NCBI RefSeq assembly: GCF_026790065.1
Contig: NZ_JALAMO010000012.1
Coordinates: 84,484-148,483, forward strand
Length of the DNA: 64,000 bases
Source of the DNA: Bacillus sp. N13C7
Lineage (GTDB): Bacteria > Bacillota > Bacilli > Bacillales > Bacillaceae
Reading direction: 5' to 3'
Shown here: one piece after another, positions 61,647 to 64,000 of the stretch
How the letters are laid out: each line of letters opens with the position of its first letter
Position numbering within the stretch: position 1 is the stretch's first letter
Notes under the pieces: model-generated
What the model saw: only the letters and a program-made list of their open reading frames with translations
Database searches by the model: none
Told to the model about the DNA's origin: nothing
Translations under genes and position numbers: made by a program

Positions 61647-62735
61647 TTGTTTAAGAAACATACAATCTCTTTGCTCATTTTCTTTTTGCTAGCGTCTGCT
61701 GTTATGGCAAAACCAATTGAAGCGCACACTGTGCCGCCTGTAAATCCTCATGCACAGCAGACAACAAAATCAGTGATGAATTGGCTGGCTCATCTGCCGA
61801 ATCGAACAGAAAACAAAGTCCTTTCTGGAGCGTTTGGAGGGTACAGTCATGACACATTTTCTATGGCTGAAGCTGAAAGAATCCGAAGCGCTGCCGGACA
61901 ATCACCTGCTATTTACGGCTGTGATTATGCCAGAGGATGGCTTGAAACGACAAATATTGAAGACTCGATAGATGTAAGCTGCAACAGCGATTTACTTTCG
62001 TACTGGAAAAGCGGTGGAATCCCGCAAATCAGTATGCATCTGGCTAATCCGGCTTTTCAGTCAGGACATTTTAAAACACCGATTACAAACGATCAGTATA
62101 AAAACATACTAGATTCTTCAACAGCAGAAGGGAAGCGGCTGAATGCCATGCTCAGCAAAATTGCTGACGGACTTCAAGAATTAGAGAACCAAGGTGTGCC
62201 TGTTCTGTTCAGGCCGCTGCATGAAATGAACGGTGAATGGTTTTGGTGGGGACTTACATCATATAATCAAAAGGATGATGAAAGAATCTCCCTTTATAAA
62301 CAGCTCTACAAGAAAATCTATCATTATATGACCGATACAAGAGGACTAGATCACTTGCTCTGGGTTTACTCTCCCGACGCTAACCGAGACTTTAAAACCG
62401 ATTTTTACCCGGGTGCGTCTTACGTGGATATTGTCGGACTGGATGCGTATTTTCAAGATGCCTATTCAATTAGCGGATATGATCAGCTAACGGCTCTTAA
62501 TAAACCATTTGCATTTACTGAAGTCGGCCCGCAAACAGCAAATGGCAATTTTGATTACAGCTTGTTTATCAATGCAATAAAACAAAAATATCCTAACACC
62601 ATTTACTTTCTGGCATGGAATGATGAGTGGAGCCCGGCTGTAAACAAGGGTGCTTCGGCTTTATATCATGACAGCTGGACACTCAACAAGGGAGAAATAT
62701 GGAACGGTGATTCTTTAACGCCAATCGTTGAATAA
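61647..62735 (+). CDS. gmuG: Secreted GH26 endo-beta-1,4-mannanase (GmuG)
   Basis: 362 residues, TTG start after TGGAGGAA. Signal peptide 1-26 (KKHTISLLIFFLLASAVMAK). GH26 barrel with acid/base Glu193 in FRPLHEMNGEWFWWGLTSYN and nucleophile Glu292 in FAFTEVGPQTANG. It cuts mannan and glucomannan outside the cell and so supplies GmuABC. Last gene of the operon. Confidence 0.95.
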   Translation: MFKKHTISLLIFFLLASAVMAKPIEAHTVPPVNPHAQQTTKSVMNWLAHLPNRTENKVLSGAFGGYSHDTFSMAEAERIRSAAGQSPAIYGCDYARGWLETTNIEDSIDVSCNSDLLSYWKSGGIPQISMHLANPAFQSGHFKTPITNDQYKNILDSSTAEGKRLNAMLSKIADGLQELENQGVPVLFRPLHEMNGEWFWWGLTSYNQKDDERISLYKQLYKKIYHYMTDTRGLDHLLWVYSPDANRDFKTDFYPGASYVDIVGLDAYFQDAYSISGYDQLTALNKPFAFTEVGPQTANGNFDYSLFINAIKQKYPNTIYFLAWNDEWSPAVNKGASALYHDSWTLNKGEIWNGDSLTPIVE

Positions 62736-62750
62736 ATAAGCTACATGTTA

Positions 62751-62782
62751 GAAGGTGCCCAAGAAGTTTCTTGAGCACCTTC
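62751..62782. terminator. Hairpin between gmuG and ydhU
   Basis: Near-perfect long stem GAAGGTGCcCAAGAA / TTCTTGaGCACCTTC with a two-base loop. No long T-run, so terminator strength is uncertain. Confidence 0.65.
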
Positions 62783-62791
62783 ACACCTTGA

Positions 62792-63646
62792 TTAGGCATT
62801 CATATCGCCTAACCCAGGACTATGTTCATTTGGCATTTCCGGAAGTACTGGTACAGGAAATCCTGCCGGAGGTTCTATTACTTGTAACTCTCCGCCATTT
62901 CGGCTTGGAGATGTTCCTTGATAGATTTCACCGATTCTTGTTTCATCCAACCTAAAGTTAAACTGTACATTATGATAGCCTAATTCGACATACTTTCTGC
63001 ACTCAGGGTATTTATTAATATCATAATTCGGTACAGGAAGAAGCTTCGCCCACTCAACACCCAAAGTCTCGAGCGCTTTTGCAAACGCATTCTGGTGAGC
63101 GTTGTCGCGTACAATCAGAAAAGCAAGGGTTTCCCGAAACGTCTGATTAGAACTCATTTCATAAATCCTTGTTTTTTGCAGCACGCCTGTTGACTCAAGA
63201 AGCAAGTTATCCAACAGGTCGGTGATTAAGTTTCCATGGTTATACACCCACGACCCATTCCAAGGATTGCCCCCTGCATCAACAGGAAGAGAACTTTGCG
63301 CCCCAATAATATAATGATGAGGATTCGCATGCTTCACCGCTTCGTTAAGAGGAGCCTGATCTGCACCTTGGCTGCCGACGCCTTCTCCGCCTGACTCATC
63401 TAATAAAGCATTAATTGTGTTTTGCACCAATTCAACGTGGGCAATTTCTTCTAAAAAAATGCCACGGAGCAGATCACGGTACTGTTTCTGTTTTCCTCTG
63501 AAATTAGAGCTTTGGAAAAAAAACTGCATCATCGTACGCATTTCACCGTAATGTCCGCCCAATATTTCCTGCAGTACCTTAGCGGCTGCAGGGTCTGGCT
63601 TATCTGGCTTAATGATATTTATTAATTCCTCTTTGTAGTAATACAT
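62792..63646 (-). CDS. ydhU: Manganese-catalase-like protein, spore type (YdhU), full length here
   Basis: 284 residues from ATG at 63646 behind ATGAGGC; the upstream open frame (about 44 codons) is hydrophobic but has no site and is not claimed. Ferritin-like four-helix fold of Mn catalases: ILGGHYGEMRTMMQFFFQSS (Glu ligand), LEEIAHVELVQNTINALLDE (ExxH), NLLLESTGVLQKTRIYEM and NAHQNAFAKALETLGVEW (second His). C-terminal tail is Pro-rich. Related to CotJC. I recall ydhU as split in strain 168, in which case this intact copy is the ancestral form. Confidence 0.85.
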   Translation of the reverse strand: MYYYKEELINIIKPDKPDPAAAKVLQEILGGHYGEMRTMMQFFFQSSNFRGKQKQYRDLLRGIFLEEIAHVELVQNTINALLDESGGEGVGSQGADQAPLNEAVKHANPHHYIIGAQSSLPVDAGGNPWNGSWVYNHGNLITDLLDNLLLESTGVLQKTRIYEMSSNQTFRETLAFLIVRDNAHQNAFAKALETLGVEWAKLLPVPNYDINKYPECRKYVELGYHNVQFNFRLDETRIGEIYQGTSPSRNGGELQVIEPPAGFPVPVLPEMPNEHSPGLGDMNA

Positions 63647-63932
63647 AACATGCCTCATTTCTTTTTTAGTGATTGGTTTCTTATATCCTTTGTAAAAGGA
63701 GATAAAATATACAAATGCAAGGCATGAAAGAATCAAATAAAAAATATAAAAAAAGTGTTGACCATAGAAAACACACATGGTATATTATTAAACGTCGCTG
63801 ATGAACAGCACACACAACAACACGGAAAACAAAAAAGTTTTTCATAGGTGTTTACAAGTTTTTAAAAATGTGTATAATAAGTAAAGTCGAATAAAAAATT
63901 CGAACTTCGAAAAAACATTTTAAAAAAACTTC
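63647..63932. other. Gene-free stretch between ydhU and the tRNA
   Basis: Very AT-rich and holds no supported gene. It should contain the ydhU promoter, perhaps sporulation-type, but I cannot name a sigma factor. TTCGAA-type repeats lie at about 63890-63910. Confidence 0.4.
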
Positions 63933-63961
63933 TTGACTTCAACTGCAAATGATAGTATGAT
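63933..63961 (+). promoter_or_regulatory. Promoter of the tRNA gene
   Basis: TTGACT (63933-63938), 17-bp spacer, TATGAT (63956-63961), with the tRNA 5' end 19 bases on. Strong sigma-A type, as expected for a stable RNA. Confidence 0.88.
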
Positions 63962-63979
63962 AGTTAAGTCGCTTGATAA

Positions 63980-64000
63980 GCGCCCGTAGCTCAATTGGAT
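63980..64000 (+). tRNA. 5' end of a tRNA gene, probably tRNA-Arg (ACG), cut by the window
   Basis: GCGCCCGTAGCTCAATTGGA shows the acceptor strand GCGCCCG, the conserved TA at positions 8-9, and the D-arm AGCTCAATTGGAT. It agrees with my memory of the B. subtilis tRNA-Arg(ACG) start. The anticodon lies outside the window. Confidence 0.75.

Noticed and set aside
63647..63778. 44-codon hydrophobic extension of ydhU
   Set aside because: No ribosome binding site; catalase homology begins at the ATG at 63646, which has one.
1..64000. CRISPR array, rRNA genes, replication origin, intact prophage
   Set aside because: No regularly spaced repeats, rRNA sequence, DnaA-box cluster or phage gene block was seen.

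Overview
The window is a chromosomal segment of a low-GC Gram-positive bacterium, almost certainly a member of the Bacillus subtilis group. Gene order and protein lengths follow the ydeE to ydhU stretch of B. subtilis 168 as I remember it. Supporting signs are AGGAGG ribosome binding sites, many TTG/GTG starts, and LexA, PhoP, MhqR, CcpA and purine-riboswitch elements of B. subtilis type. The species was not tested. Calls rest on reading motifs and on memory of the reference, not on a search.

Layout. 1-9.4 kb: a truncated AraC/GyrI-like regulator, a lipoprotein, a frameshifted methyltransferase, an MBL-fold hydrolase, an Lrp regulator, then ydeK, ydeL, ydeM, ydeN, ydzF and ydeO. 9.8-12 kb: an arsenic operon, aseR-aseA-arsC. 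12-17 kb: an eroded stretch with a frameshifted acetyltransferase (ydfB), a TipA-type MerR gene, truncated remnants of ydfC and ydfD, then ydfE/ydfF, ydfG and a small membrane protein. 17.3-24.2 kb: the YdfHI two-component system with its RND target ydfJ, then ydfK/ydfL and ydfM. 24.4-27.2 kb: the quinone-responsive mhqNOP operon (mhqP frameshifted) and ydfQ. 27.5-34.6 kb: a GNAT enzyme, a HIT protein, an MFS pump with its TetR regulator, the ABC-F resistance gene vmlR with an attenuator leader, ydgF and LexA-controlled dinB. 34.7-42.6 kb: ydgG-ydgH, ydgI-ydgJ, relics of an XRE-cupin/AzlD locus, ydgK, ydhB and ydhC. 42.7-49 kb: ydhD, ydhE, a decayed IS3-family element, ydhF and phoB. 49.3-51.1 kb: an unfamiliar AT-rich insert with a nuclease relic, a secreted protein, a 37-residue membrane peptide and decayed frames. 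51.2-55.3 kb: ydhH, ydhI, ydhJ, ydhK and pbuE with its adenine riboswitch. 55.4-62.7 kb: the glucomannan operon gmuBACDREFG. 62.8-64 kb: a manganese-catalase gene (ydhU) and the start of a tRNA-Arg gene.

Functionally the window is dominated by stress and drug efflux modules, each paired with a local regulator: aseR/aseA, YdfHI/ydfJ, ydfL/ydfK, TetR/MFS, ydgG/ydgH and MhqR/mhqNOP. Many operators can be read directly. The second theme is nutrient use: gmu for glucomannan, phoB for phosphate, pbuE for purine export. Compared with strain 168 as I remember it, gene groups are missing at several points (ydeF-ydeI, ydeP-ydeS, nap, ydfR-ydgB), and remnants sit at several junctions. The least explained region is 49.3-51.1 kb.
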